A DNA stretch of 64,000 nt from NCBI RefSeq assembly GCF_963675165.1, contig NC_087388.1, positions 1,714,800 to 1,778,799 on the forward strand, read 5' to 3'. This document shows positions 12,849 through 46,562 of this stretch, one piece after another. The notes under the pieces are model-generated. The model was not told the origin of the DNA and ran no database searches. It was given only the letters and a program-made list of their open reading frames with translations. Each line of letters opens with the position of its first letter. The stretch's first letter is position 1. The DNA is from Halichondria panicea. Taxonomy: Eukaryota > Porifera > Demospongiae > Suberitida > Halichondriidae. The position numbers were made by a program, and so were the translations under genes.

Positions 12849-13769
12849 CCATACTGGAGTAAGTTTCAAACACGCGCTCACATGCACACATGCACACACC
12901 ACCTGTAAATGTAATCAATGTTTATTGTTGATATACCCTTAAAGATACAACTCCTAATGATGTGCAGGCACTAAAAATGCCCCACTTCGATCAAAGATTT
13001 GATCAGCTCAGGTGATATTCTACTAGAGTAAGCAGTATTCAACACAACGTTTAATTTATCTATGAGCTTAATTATTTTGTTGTACAGATTTGTTGTTTCC
13101 GATAGATGAGTCCATGATTGACTCTGCTTTGAACTGCTTACAGGGATGAACATTTCAATACATTGGAATAACTATTTAAAACGAAGCATTATTCCCTGGT
13201 GATATTGCCAGGACTGTGGATGTCTCAAGAACCCACCTGGAAAATATTGGTAGACCCTCTCGCAGTCAACCTACAGGATTGTCCAACAAAACAAGTCAAA
13301 TCTCACAAGAGCACAGTAAGTATACTACCATATCAGTAGCAGGTATATTTTGAGGCTAGCAAAATGACGGTTAAAAAGGTTTTCACATAATAGTGTGTAT
13401 AACGGTATAATTAGTGAAAACCACGAACATTTATACCCTCAACATATACCCGCTTTATAATAATTATAATTATAGCTATTCTATTGTAGACGGCTTCTAC
13501 ACAAGAAAAGTATTATCGAAAGCAATCATCTGTCCGTCCCTGGCAATAAAACTTTCTTCAATCGTTTGCTGCCATCATTGCCTCTCAATGGCAATGTCTT
13601 GCTTCTCCCCTCTCCCTCACTTCTGAAGACATTGTGAGCATTAAGAGAGAGACAAGAGGATCAGAGCCAACCAGACAAGCACTCGTCATGCACTTTCCGT
13701 GTTTCATATCTGTACCACATTATGTGTAAATTTAGCTGCATGCATTCAATTGCACTTACATACTGTAAA
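12849..13769 (+). pseudogene. Decayed copy D (exon-1 end, exon 2, exon 3)
   Basis: It contains the exon-1 donor context at about 12855, an exon-2-like stretch at about 13088-13315 and an exon-3-like stretch at about 13488-13720, with stops and frameshifts. It shares with copy C a MITE at the same position in the exon 2/exon 3 intron, so C and D arose by duplication after that insertion. Its 3' flank runs to about 14160. Confidence 0.7.
13325..13462. mobile_element. MITE, family 1, in the copy D intron
   Basis: A degraded copy of the element at 10519-10684 at the same place relative to the flanking exon-like sequence. The right end still reads ATATACCCGCTTTATAA. Confidence 0.65.
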
Positions 13770-14160
13770 TATAGCTGTTCAATCCAACACATGTTTGTGT
13801 CACTGAAATTTTAGAATTCATGCCTTGCCACGTAAGCAAAGATTACTTACTGCTGCACTTTCAATTGTCTAGCAACACCTTACGTCCTTCAAAATTAGCA
13901 CATTTTTGTACACTGTTACAGTTATTCTATTTTGACATGAATGAAATGAATTTTTGCACTCAGTTCTATAGCTTTAATGGCCGGGTGTGCATGTGCATAC
14001 ACAAAACTACATTATTACTCAATACAGTAGTTACGTATATATCCTGTTTGTCGCAGCCATTTGCTATTGAAAGTGTGTACTGTGCGAAACTGTACCAGTA
14101 TTATTATGACTGCTTATTAACTGCATTCCTGATATATTATATCAGGAATGGTAAACATAA

Positions 14161-14658
14161 CCAGAAGCCCTCAGATATAATTATGTATAATACATTACGT
14201 CACTTTGGTCTAGATCTAGTACCGTCTTGCATTATATATACAGACATTTGTTCTCACGATCACTGCCTCTGTTTAATATTCCCATGAGCAATGCAGAGAT
14301 TGATCATAATTATAGGACTTTTAGCCCATTATATACCAATTCGGTTTTCCTGATCACACATGACATAGCCCGCTAAGTGTGTAGGACATGATAATTATTA
14401 AGAACCTAGAATACCATTTTATGGGTTATTCATGATTAGCACCACTCCTTTCCAGTTCCATGCATTAACTGTTGTATAATTATATTTAAATGTCAAGTAA
14501 TACATATAATGCTATAATGTTTTTAACAATCACAAAAACAGTGACTATATATAGTCATATAAAATGCGCACCATAAAAACTCGACACAAGTTAGTAAAAC
14601 TATTATAAAAACAAGAGTTCATTATAATTACCCAAAAGTTAAATATACAGGACTAAAA
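14161..14658. other. Intergenic, AT-rich
   Basis: This lies between the decayed tandem copies and the 3' end of the ZNFX1-type gene. Its right part should be that gene's 3' UTR. No RNA gene or canonical AATAAA on the - strand was seen. Confidence 0.5.
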
Positions 14659-17600
14659 CTACAGTCTGTCTAATTCCAATGGATCAAAGTTTGCAAGGTT
14701 AGCTGCTTCTGACCATGCAGCATGTCTTGAGCCATCCATTTCCGGTGCATGTACATTGCCGGCTGCTAGGGCATGACTCATTCCTCCAATTTCGGCTTTG
14801 CATTCGGGACACTTGGCCCTTTGCATCGCTCCCCCACACTCGCCAATTACATAGGTGTGGCCGTTGGGGCACTTGTACCAGTGGCCTTTCGGGAGGCCAA
14901 TAGCCTTGACTATCTCAAGTCTTTCTGTTTCGGACAGTCCATCAATACTGTACTTTTCACACAAGGACTTGATCATTTCAAGAATACTCCCTTCTTCTTT
15001 CTCTGAAATTTTTTCTAGTTTCCAGCCACTCTCCTCCAGTTTAAGGATAGTTGAGGTGATTACATCATGTTCATCGGTAGAAACAAGGGTTTTAATAGGA
15101 AGCATTTTACCTTGGAGCTGAATAAGCTTTGCTAGAAGGGTGAGTCTTTGCATTTCAGCTTTAGCATCAGAGAGTTGCTGCTGTGAAATAAACTCTTGCA
15201 TAATAAACTCTTTAAGGTGATTCAGGTCTCGTTTTATTCTATCAATATTCGGTTGATAACAGGATTGTGTTACAGAAAGCAGATTTAGCTTTAGATTGGA
15301 GAAAATCTCAATTGTTGTGACAATTTGGAGCAGAAATGAAAGTTTAGCTTTAGTAATGTGAGGGAAGAGAACAGTATTAACAGTTTTCTTGCCTACAGTG
15401 GAATCGTTCGATATAACTCGTTCAAGTACACTGAATTCTTCAGCAACAAACAATCGATTCAAGGAACTAGCCTTTCCGAGTCCTGTCTTTACTCTCGCTA
15501 GTTCAGCTTGCAGGTCAATGGAGTCAATTGTACTCATCTGCTTCTTCTTTATAGCTTCCACATCAGCCAGTTTGCTCCTAACGTCATTGCCATATCGGAG
15601 GCATTTTCTCACTGGAGTCTTGCACCTTGGGCATACTTTCAGAGTGATTTCTTGGGACTCTCCTGTAGGATCACTGTTGTCAGTTGACATCCATTGATCA
15701 AGCATTTCTACAACAACGATGTGATTGCAATCTGGCAAAAGAATGAATCTGGCATCTTCTTCATCCTCGGGTCCAAAAATTATCTCAGTGACTTCTTCTT
15801 TATCACAGATACGGCACAGTTTTGGGCACAATTCTCCACAAAGTCCAATGCACCTGTGTTTGCATTCCTCCAGGCGCTTTGGACATGGCTGATTGCAAGG
15901 AGGTCGATTACACAGCATTCCGCATGGCTGAGTGCAGGTAAAATGAGGGCAGGACCAGTCACAAGGCTCCATGCAGGGAGCACATGGTTCAAAGCACATT
16001 TTGGGGCAATGGCTGTGGGTGCAAAAGTTGGCACATGGCTTGGAGCATGGAGGGCAGCTTGGTGTGCAAGGAAAGTCACAAAGGTGACCACATGTTAGGG
16101 TACGATCGCATTTGGACTTACAGCCAATGTGAAGACGTCCCATTTTGCAAGTGTAGCAGGTTCCAGTACATAGGTGTTCACAATCTAACAAAGCACTGCA
16201 AGGCACGGAGCACTCTACTAGCTCTTCTTTGAGATAGCAGGAATCTTGGACAGTGTGCCCACAAGATAGTTCTTTGTCCACCTTCACAGTACATTGAGGA
16301 GTGCAAGATCGAGAGCATTTTTCTTGGCAGAGATGACCACATGCTAGAACTCTTTCACAAAGTTTTTTGCAGTTAATTTTTGCTGGATCATCCGAGCAAG
16401 CACAGCTTTGTGAATGACCGCAAGTTAGGACTTTCATTACTTTCTCTTTACAAGATCCGCAACCGTCTGAACACTCGTAGCACTTTCGTTTACAGACGTG
16501 GCCACAAGCCAATTGTTTTCTGCAACCTTGTAAGCACTTGTACTTACGATGCTCTATGTCATAGGGGTGACAAAGTCGACGGCAGACATGACCACAGGGC
16601 AAACGAGCTTCACATTTTTTCTGGCATCCACCCTCTGGGCATTTGAGAAAATCTTCAGCCACTTGGGCATTTACTTTTTGGTCTTGGTGAATGTGGCAAT
16701 GTAATGGGAGAGCTTCACCAATACAGTCCATTTTTGTGAAGCTTTCAATTATTTTAGGCCATACAGTTTTAACCTTGTCACGAAGCATTTCCATGTTACC
16801 AATTACGAACAAGCTCATTTTGGCTCTCGACAAAGCAACGCAAATACGATTCTCAATTCCGACAAATCCAATTCTTTGTTCATTGTTGCTCCTCACAAGG
16901 GACAGCAATATGATTCGGTTCTCTTCTCCCTGGAAGTCGTCAACAACAGCTGTTCGAACACCATTAATCTTTTTGGCTTGGAGAATTTTTTTAATCTCCA
17001 GCAATTGTCCTCGGTAGAGAGTCAAGATGGTGATTTCATCTTGTTTGTAGTCTTGCTTCAGCAGATAGTCACAGAGAGCTCCTAGATATTTTGCCTCGTG
17101 AGGATTTGAGTGACTTTGTTTGTCATCTGATCCTGTTAGTTCTGGCTGAGTATGGGTGATGAAGAAGAGGTTTTTACCAATTCCTTGGATGTGACCATAG
17201 TTGTACACTGATTCATGATTGTGCAGTTCTTTATATATGGCTGGAGTAATCAAGCTGGCAATCTCAGGTCTCATTCGATGCTGAATAGTTAGTGTTTGTA
17301 CAGGACAATCGTTCATTGCCAAGCGTTCGAATAATGAGACATTAAAGTTGTATTTCTTTTCAAGGTCGTAGTATGTTGGCTTTGGCCGTAGCTGTTGATG
17401 GTCACCAATTAAAACCAACTGTTGGACTGTTGGAGACAGAGAAGTAAAAATGTGAGGCTCAAAAATTTCAGCAGCTTCTTCGATAACTACTATTTTTGGT
17501 CGAATTGATTTAATGATGTAATTGTGTTTGGCTGCTCCTGTTGTAGTCATGCCAACTACATCTGAATCTCGAACAATCGTCATATCCATGTTTCTTTTTC

Positions 17601-20238
17601 TCTGTTGAAACTCTTCACAAGCAGTTGTGTAGCCATTTGAAATACTTTCCAACCGTTGCCTATGATAGGTGACAAACATATCTCTCCAATGAAGGTACAG
17701 TCTCCATCGCTGTGTTGGGTGTAAGCTCCATAAGTTAGGGATACTAGCAGCTTCATCGGCAGTCATCGGTCGGAGCCCATGATTAAGTTGCTTGTATATC
17801 AGCTTCCTTTTTTTATCCTTGTCCATCTGAACCATGTGCCAGTCACCATCGTTTTTCTTTGCTTTTGTCACTTTTTCGAACTGCCACTCCTCCTCTTCTG
17901 GAGCTTTGTACACGACTTCGTTCCCTTCAACTAGTCGATCGTTTTGTATCATCTGGACTTCAGTGTCTTCATCTTCAATGATGCCCTCTGCTTCTGGTTG
18001 ATCATATTGAGCCATGGCTTCTTGTTCAGGAGTTGCTTGTACTTGAATGTTTGGGTCTTCATACCACAATCCCAACCACAGCTCGATAGGCTGGTCTGTG
18101 TATACAGTGTTGACAAGCTGGTCGTAATGATTTGATGGAATGACTTGCCTCAAGCGATGCATTCGTAAAATTTTGTGAGCTGATAGATGAATGTTTTCCA
18201 GGTGTGATATCACAAGATCCTTCTGAGCCCTCTGGCACTCTCTGGCGCCTATATAATCCCTGAACTCCTCACATGGTATCTTTTTGTCTGTTCTCGCTTT
18301 ACTGACTTTCTCGTAAAGGGTGCATTCCTGAAGAATTTCACTTTTGCATCGTCCACCAATTCTTGTCACGTTTGGAGGTTTGCCATCGATTTCATTGCTT
18401 CTGATTCCTTCAAGAAACTGATCGAGTGCATGATTTGTATAGCATACAACTAAAATAGGTGTGGTCTTCAATGGATCCCACACTTTCCTGTTTGCCAAAA
18501 AAGCTTTGACGATTTTCATCCCCACATATGTTTTGCCGGTGCCCGGGGGACCTTGAATGACGGAGATCTCTTGAGTCAGGGCTGCTTGTAGTGCTCTCAT
18601 CTGTGAGCTATCGAGGTCTGTGACACTTGCATCAGGCCAAGAAGATGCTCTAGTGAGATCAACTTTTGAGCTTGCGAGCTTGCTTTTGATTTTGACGATT
18701 CCTTGCAAATCAAAAATGGTGTGGCCGAAATGATTTAGATACCGTGGAAGGGGGATGTTGTCAAATGAGCAGTTGACTATGTAATTCCGGAAAGGCATCA
18801 TATCGATCTCATGCTCTTCACTAACTGCTTGAAGCTTTTCCAAGACGTGACGATAAGCTTCAAAGTAAGCTACAGACTCAACCATTGTGTACTCGGTTTG
18901 AGAGTGAAGATCAAAGCCATTGACAGATCCTTCAAATTTCACAGTGATAATACCTTTCTCAAGTTGTTTTGTTTCTCTTTGTGCTACTGATGCAAAAGCA
19001 ATTGTTTGAAAGTTGTTTGTTGAAAGGCACAAGAGAGATCCATTGATTAGTCGCTTAGTATACTCCCAATTAATTCTGTGAAATGCTCGCATGTTGAAGG
19101 AAATTTCAAAACCGATTCCCATGGCAAGACACACTGGCTGCCGAATTCTGACGTTGCGATACACACGAACATCACCTCCTTTTTTTGTTGGATTGTAAAG
19201 ATAATCCGCAATTCCTTCTCGAAGAGGACCAACAAAGTCTTCACGAAGAAGTCTGAACTGAACGTCCAGGTAGTGTTCCCAGCTGCGATACTCTCCTTTG
19301 ATGATGTTCGGCCTGAGATACGGCCTCGTGGCAAACTTGTTGATTTCATTAGGGACAGGCAAAATAGAGAGTGTGGCAAAGTCTTCTGGTGGCTCAAGAT
19401 CAACATCTCCAATTTGCCTGATTGGTTTGGGCTTTGGTTTAACTTGCTCTTCTTCAAAGCTCATATGCTGGATTTGGAGTTCAAGTAAGTTCTGTTCAAT
19501 ATCTTCGAGAGTGACCCGTTCAATATCTCCACCAGTACTGTACTTCATGAGGCTGTTAAGTGTTTCTTGGATATGTAGAATTGGAAATGTTTTTTGTACA
19601 CTTTTTGGAATTTTCTCAAAACAAAACTTACCCACTTCGGTAAGATGATACAAGGATTGAAGGTTTTCTTCTCTTATAAATTGTTTGGTTTCAGAAGTCA
19701 TTCCACTGATCAGCAGTTGCAAATACACCAGAAAAAGTGCATGCTCACCACTGGAGCCGAATAGTTGAGCTAGTACACGCAAAGCAGTCTGAGTGTCACT
19801 AGATTTGGATAGCTTGTACACAATTTTCAATAATTGTTTCAACACTTTTGGTGATTTTAAGAACTTGTCGTGCTTGAAGGCATTCAAAAACCCATTCTCA
19901 TTTTGAGTAATTCGCCTAGTAACTGTTTGATCGTCAGCTTGAGATAATTCTTCAATGTCATCGCGTGTGAAATAGTTTAGCGGGGGTCGTTCCATTCTCG
20001 TTGTCGAGTCTCTGGGTCCCCCTCGACCACCACCTCTGCCACCTCTATCACCTTTGCCACCTCTACCACGACCTCTTCCACCACCTCTACCACGAGCCCC
20101 GGAAGAGTGGGTGTTGCCGTCTGTTGCTCCATCCCCCTGGGCACCGTATTGTTTCGATCGGGCCCCTTCTCTCCCACCTCCTCTTCCTCTGGGTCCTCCT
20201 CTTCCTCTGGGTCCGCCTCTACCTCGTTTACGGTCCAT
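14659..20238 (-). CDS. ZNFX1: ZNFX1-type SF1 helicase with NFX1 and RZ zinc fingers
   Basis: A single uninterrupted frame of 1859 residues from the Met at 20238 (MDRKRGRGG); an in-frame Met lies 14 codons upstream. The order matches ZNFX1: an Arg/Gly-rich N-terminus (residues 1-80), a helical armadillo-like region, a UPF1-like SF1 helicase core with GPPGTGKT (about 563), EEAAE in place of DEAA (about 916), QHRMRPEI (about 986), DDFQGEEN (about 1097) and LSRAK, then a Cys-rich run of NFX1-type fingers (about 1210-1470) and a C-terminal RZ-type finger (CPNGHTYVIGECGGAMQ, CPEC; about 1780-1812). Human ZNFX1 is of similar length (about 1900). Known roles in the family are dsRNA sensing and antiviral signalling in vertebrates, and small-RNA inheritance in C. 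elegans. The lack of introns stands out beside its intron-rich neighbours. Confidence 0.93.
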   Translation of the reverse strand: MDRKRGRGGPRGRGGPRGRGGGREGARSKQYGAQGDGATDGNTHSSGARGRGGGRGRGRGGKGDRGGRGGGRGGPRDSTTRMERPPLNYFTRDDIEELSQADDQTVTRRITQNENGFLNAFKHDKFLKSPKVLKQLLKIVYKLSKSSDTQTALRVLAQLFGSSGEHALFLVYLQLLISGMTSETKQFIREENLQSLYHLTEVGKFCFEKIPKSVQKTFPILHIQETLNSLMKYSTGGDIERVTLEDIEQNLLELQIQHMSFEEEQVKPKPKPIRQIGDVDLEPPEDFATLSILPVPNEINKFATRPYLRPNIIKGEYRSWEHYLDVQFRLLREDFVGPLREGIADYLYNPTKKGGDVRVYRNVRIRQPVCLAMGIGFEISFNMRAFHRINWEYTKRLINGSLLCLSTNNFQTIAFASVAQRETKQLEKGIITVKFEGSVNGFDLHSQTEYTMVESVAYFEAYRHVLEKLQAVSEEHEIDMMPFRNYIVNCSFDNIPLPRYLNHFGHTIFDLQGIVKIKSKLASSKVDLTRASSWPDASVTDLDSSQMRALQAALTQEISVIQGPPGTGKTYVGMKIVKAFLANRKVWDPLKTTPILVVCYTNHALDQFLEGIRSNEIDGKPPNVTRIGGRCKSEILQECTLYEKVSKARTDKKIPCEEFRDYIGARECQRAQKDLVISHLENIHLSAHKILRMHRLRQVIPSNHYDQLVNTVYTDQPIELWLGLWYEDPNIQVQATPEQEAMAQYDQPEAEGIIEDEDTEVQMIQNDRLVEGNEVVYKAPEEEEWQFEKVTKAKKNDGDWHMVQMDKDKKRKLIYKQLNHGLRPMTADEAASIPNLWSLHPTQRWRLYLHWRDMFVTYHRQRLESISNGYTTACEEFQQRKRNMDMTIVRDSDVVGMTTTGAAKHNYIIKSIRPKIVVIEEAAEIFEPHIFTSLSPTVQQLVLIGDHQQLRPKPTYYDLEKKYNFNVSLFERLAMNDCPVQTLTIQHRMRPEIASLITPAIYKELHNHESVYNYGHIQGIGKNLFFITHTQPELTGSDDKQSHSNPHEAKYLGALCDYLLKQDYKQDEITILTLYRGQLLEIKKILQAKKINGVRTAVVDDFQGEENRIILLSLVRSNNEQRIGFVGIENRICVALSRAKMSLFVIGNMEMLRDKVKTVWPKIIESFTKMDCIGEALPLHCHIHQDQKVNAQVAEDFLKCPEGGCQKKCEARLPCGHVCRRLCHPYDIEHRKYKCLQGCRKQLACGHVCKRKCYECSDGCGSCKEKVMKVLTCGHSQSCACSDDPAKINCKKLCERVLACGHLCQEKCSRSCTPQCTVKVDKELSCGHTVQDSCYLKEELVECSVPCSALLDCEHLCTGTCYTCKMGRLHIGCKSKCDRTLTCGHLCDFPCTPSCPPCSKPCANFCTHSHCPKMCFEPCAPCMEPCDWSCPHFTCTQPCGMLCNRPPCNQPCPKRLEECKHRCIGLCGELCPKLCRICDKEEVTEIIFGPEDEEDARFILLPDCNHIVVVEMLDQWMSTDNSDPTGESQEITLKVCPRCKTPVRKCLRYGNDVRSKLADVEAIKKKQMSTIDSIDLQAELARVKTGLGKASSLNRLFVAEEFSVLERVISNDSTVGKKTVNTVLFPHITKAKLSFLLQIVTTIEIFSNLKLNLLSVTQSCYQPNIDRIKRDLNHLKEFIMQEFISQQQLSDAKAEMQRLTLLAKLIQLQGKMLPIKTLVSTDEHDVITSTILKLEESGWKLEKISEKEEGSILEMIKSLCEKYSIDGLSETERLEIVKAIGLPKGHWYKCPNGHTYVIGECGGAMQRAKCPECKAEIGGMSHALAAGNVHAPEMDGSRHAAWSEAANLANFDPLELDRL

Positions 20239-20373
20239 TATACCTATATAATTATATTGATTGAAAATGCATGCAGTCATTACACATCGAATTTTTTATA
20301 CTTCATAATGAAACAACTCAGGAGCTGATGCCTCGGTGGAGGCACAAAGTTTCATGTCATGAAGTTATAGATC

Positions 20374-20573
20374 TACCGTATAGCGGGTTTATTTTGAGGG
20401 TGTAAACTTTCGCAGATTGACCGTTAGAAAGGTTTTCGCGGAATAGCAGCCGTTCTGCAGCATGCATGCATGCATGCGATATTAATTCGTAGGTTTAATG
20501 TTCACGGTACATGTTTGATCAGCGAAAACCACGAACATTTATACCCTCAAAATATACACGCTATATACAGTAT
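20374..20573. mobile_element. MITE, family 1
   Basis: Begins TACCGTATAGCGGG and ends with the inverted counterpart (TACACGCTATATACAGTA). It carries GCGAAAACCACGAACATTTA internally and a short GCAT run in the middle. It lies just upstream of the ZNFX1-type gene. Confidence 0.65.
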
Positions 20574-20766
20574 ATGTAGATATAATTGATTGTGCATGCA
20601 GGGAAGCTATGCCAAAGCTTATGGTGCAACAGTGGAAAAAATCGACCTAAAAAGGATGCCAAAAGTTCAAAGTCCATAGATTAACGTGGCTGCAACACTT
20701 TGCAGCTCGTTTTTCACTCATACGCATGCAGCTGCCAATGCTAGCGTTCTAGTGCAGAATTAACTA

Positions 20767-21176
20767 CAGTGGAACGTTCAACCTCCCATAACGAACCCTC
20801 CCATCAGAGGACAACCTCGCTACTTATATAGGACACTAGCTACGACACGGATTGAAATCCCTACGCAAAGCAACCTCCCACAAGCGAATCTTCTTGATTC
20901 CGGACAGAGGACAAGCTTCGTGCTCCCAACTGACTAACTCTGTCTCTTATTAGGAACAAACACCACATTTTACTATAATCATACTGCCATTGGCTACAAG
21001 CATAATAATTCTGCCACTACTTTGATTTCAGTGAGTTCCTTAGCTCTTGAACTAGAAATATGCAGACTACATGAGCATACTAGTCTTTGATATGCATGGC
21101 TATATAAAATAGTAATTTGAAGAGGACAATTAAAAGCTCTGCTCCCAAAGTTTCCTTTGGAGGTTCCACTGTACTG
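20767..21176. mobile_element. TIR element with CAGTGGAAC ends
   Basis: Left end CAGTGGAACGTTCAACCTCC and right end GGAGGTTCCACTG, with TA on both sides. The interior has degenerate repeats of an AACCTCxC...CGAxC type. It resembles a Tc1/mariner-type non-autonomous element; a related element is at 23077-23299. Confidence 0.6.
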
Positions 21177-21778
21177 GTACAGTAAGTATAATTAACACTC
21201 TATGAAGTGTTTTACTACATTATTTCTGAAAAGGTTGGTATGACATTCCCATGCAGTAAGCAAAACTAGCCAAGTAGAGAACAAAGCTTAATTGAAATCC
21301 ACTATATAGAAGCCGCTCTTGATTGATCATTGAGCAGCTGTAACAGGATTATCATTGTGTTTTATATCACGACGAAATCATGACTCGAGGCTAAATACGG
21401 CGACTGTATAATACAATTTAAGGAAGGGACTGTATGACTTACACCCTTGTTACCTTGAATTATAGCTATAGCTCATAAATATAAAACATGATATTAATTT
21501 TATTGTCGACTGTATACCGAGATTACGCCCACCCCTGCTTTAAGTGAAAGTTCCTGCATATAATTATGCGCACGATTCTGAAGAGATTGCAATGGCCTTC
21601 AAAGTATGCAAAACTAGCATAACTCGAGACAAAAATGCAAATCCACACATTGATATTCAACTAGAAATTCATTAATCACTGAGCAGTGTATATATAGCAG
21701 CCTGACAGACGGAGATACACACATGCACACACACACACACACTACTGTATATACCTCACTTGTGAGTATGCGCAAACC

Positions 21779-22246
21779 TAGTCTCATGAATCAGCCGCCG
21801 TTCTTTTGGAACCACCGTCTGAGCACTCTTGTCATCGTTTTATGTGCCAAGACGGAATTCCGTCTTGACCAATCAAATTGCAGAAGTCCAGTCAGGTGAT
21901 GAACTTGGAGGCAGCAAAGAACTGCACTTTGCTCAACGCATTTGGATAATCATTACGCATGCATTACGCATGGTAAATACTTCATACATAGAAGCTGCTA
22001 CGAAGCATAAGCAAGGCAAGCAGGGGTCCTTGGGCACAGATTAGCACCACAGCAAAACACAAGTGGAGAGAGATGCCTTCGCTTGGCGATTTGTATAACA
22101 ATTAGGAAATATGTGTGGGCGTAATATCACGATTTAATTACATTCCATTGGTTTTGTGAGCAATCAACATTCCATTTTGAAATGACTTCATGACAAGAGT
22201 GCTCAGACGGTGGTTCCAAAAGAACGGCGGCTGATTCATGAGACTA
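21779..22246. mobile_element. MULE-type MITE with 57-bp TIRs and 9-bp target duplication
   Basis: Arms at 21779-21835 and 22190-22246 are inverted copies starting TAGTCTCATGAATCAGCC. The element is flanked by the direct repeat GCGCAAACC at 21770-21778 and 22247-22255. A 9-bp duplication with long TIRs is the Mutator-like signature. The 468-bp length leaves no room for a transposase. Confidence 0.85.
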
Positions 22247-22255
22247 GCGCAAACC

Positions 22256-23076
22256 AAGGTATATATTATACTAGGGGTACACATGGTGCAAAGTCTTCGC
22301 TCAACTTGAACAAATATTTATTTATGACGTCATTTTTGTATGGATGTAAAAATGACTGTTGTAATGATTGACCTAATCTATTGGTCGGTAAATAAGAAAG
22401 ATAGGTTTCCTTCACAAAGTGCGGCCTGGGATCAAGACTAGGTTTGTATATACAGTGTAGAACTCGCTGTGAGATCAGTAGTCCAAAGAATTTTGTAGAG
22501 TACGTGTATATACTGAGTCTATAAAGCCGAACCGCTGGAGTGGGAGCAGCTAGCTCGAGCAAGTTTGATCGACAATTCACTACCAAGATTGAAGTTGGTT
22601 ATAGCCTCACTTCGCTCAGAATTATAGTAAGTTGCTAAAAATTCGTTTTTTGCGCTTACAAAAAAGTGTTTGTGAGGCTATAGAGCCTTTTGTATATCTT
22701 CTAATGTATCAGACACTTCTAATTGCCCCGGACACTTTTATGGGAAATTTCCGCAGTTCTATATAATACAGCGGACACTCTGGTACTTAATTTTACTAAA
22801 TGTCCGAACAATCTTTGAAAAGTTGATAATATTCCAAGCAACGTAGCTTTATAGCCAGCAAGATAGATACAAGTATATGAAGGATTAGCTATAGCTATAT
22901 AGTGCAGTCGCACACTATTTTAGCTAGCTCGCATGCATCTGCATGCTTGTATGTGTTCTAATTATTCCGGACACTTCGCTTCGCGTGCTCTATAAAGATC
23001 TGTACTCGGACATTTTCCAAAATAATTATTTTGTGCTGCCCAACATAATAATTATGTATGCATGCAACTGTGATAC
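22256..23076. other. Gene-free stretch
   Basis: AT-rich DNA without convincing coding exons. Repeated phrases such as ACACTTCTAATTGCCCCGGAC and ATTATTCCGGACACTTC near 22710-22990 suggest old repeat debris. Confidence 0.4.
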
Positions 23077-23299
23077 AGTGGAACCTCCATTAACGACCAC
23101 CTCTATCCGAAGTTAGGATACAATACTAGCTTGTAAAGCAACCTCGCAGCAACGGCCACCTCTCTTCCATATAACAAGCAGCTTTCTAGTCTCAGGCTTA
23201 CAATCAGCTTTAGAAATGCCACACTCTCAGAACAAAGACCACCTCTCTATAATTATATAGGCTGTTCCCTGAATGGTGTCCGTTTTATGGGGGTTCCAC
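23077..23299. mobile_element. TIR element with CAGTGGAACC ends
   Basis: Left end CAGTGGAACCTCCATTAACG and right end GGGGGTTCCACTG. The interior repeats phrases such as ACCACCTCT and GCCACCTCT. It is from the same family as 20767-21176. From its right end to 24106 there is only AT-rich DNA, the right part of which should be the AARS1 3' UTR. Confidence 0.6.
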
Positions 23300-24106
23300 T
23301 GAATACATGACAATTGTAAATATTGTAAAAATCTATGCCTATATAATTATATATACTGTAACAAGAACTGACTTATGATTATTATAATTATGGGAACTGG
23401 CATATCGTAGTGATCGCTTGATACTGATGATCACCTCAATCTGTCAAACCTGAGTACAACTAGCTGCTTACGTACTTACCACACTGTTAATGGTCTCCAG
23501 GCAATAATTATGGCTTCTCAACAAGCTTAGAGTTGGTGGCTCTGAAAGGCCAGTCTCACACTGTTCTTGATATTACTGTACTGACACAGCAGATGTGGCT
23601 ATACAGTAAAATGTACTAGCACTATATATCTTGAATAACTCAACCCAAATAACAAGTGTTTATACTTATGGCTGGAAAGGGAGATAACCCTGCATCATCC
23701 AAACATTATGTAATACTGGTAACTAAGCACAGAAAGGTCAATTCTCAGAAACAATATTCACAGCATACTATGAATGCACTGCCATTGTAGTTCTAGGTAG
23801 GTTGTGAATTAATTCCCAGCAACTATAGGATATCAGGGAAAACATTGTACATTGTTCTAGGAACAGTCTTTAAACCTACTACCAAGAGTTCATAACTACT
23901 GCATATAATACCTATTCTAACACACTAGCTTGACAAATTAACTTTGAACACAAGACTCATCAGCATCAAAAATGCACAAAGCAATACAATGGAGTACTGA
24001 TACACACTAAAGACATTATTATTATATGCGATTGTTTGTTGACTGGTAACAAAAAGAACTTACATTGATTTAACTCTAGAGCTTAAAATATACAATAATG
24101 TACATG

Positions 24107-46562
<22,456 letters not shown>

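Noticed and set aside
15780..16091. 103-codon Cys/Ala-rich frame on the - strand
   Set aside because: It is another frame of the NFX1 zinc-finger segment of the ZNFX1-type gene.
22266..22586. 106-codon open frame on the - strand
   Set aside because: No recognisable domain or splice context, and it lies in repeat-rich DNA.
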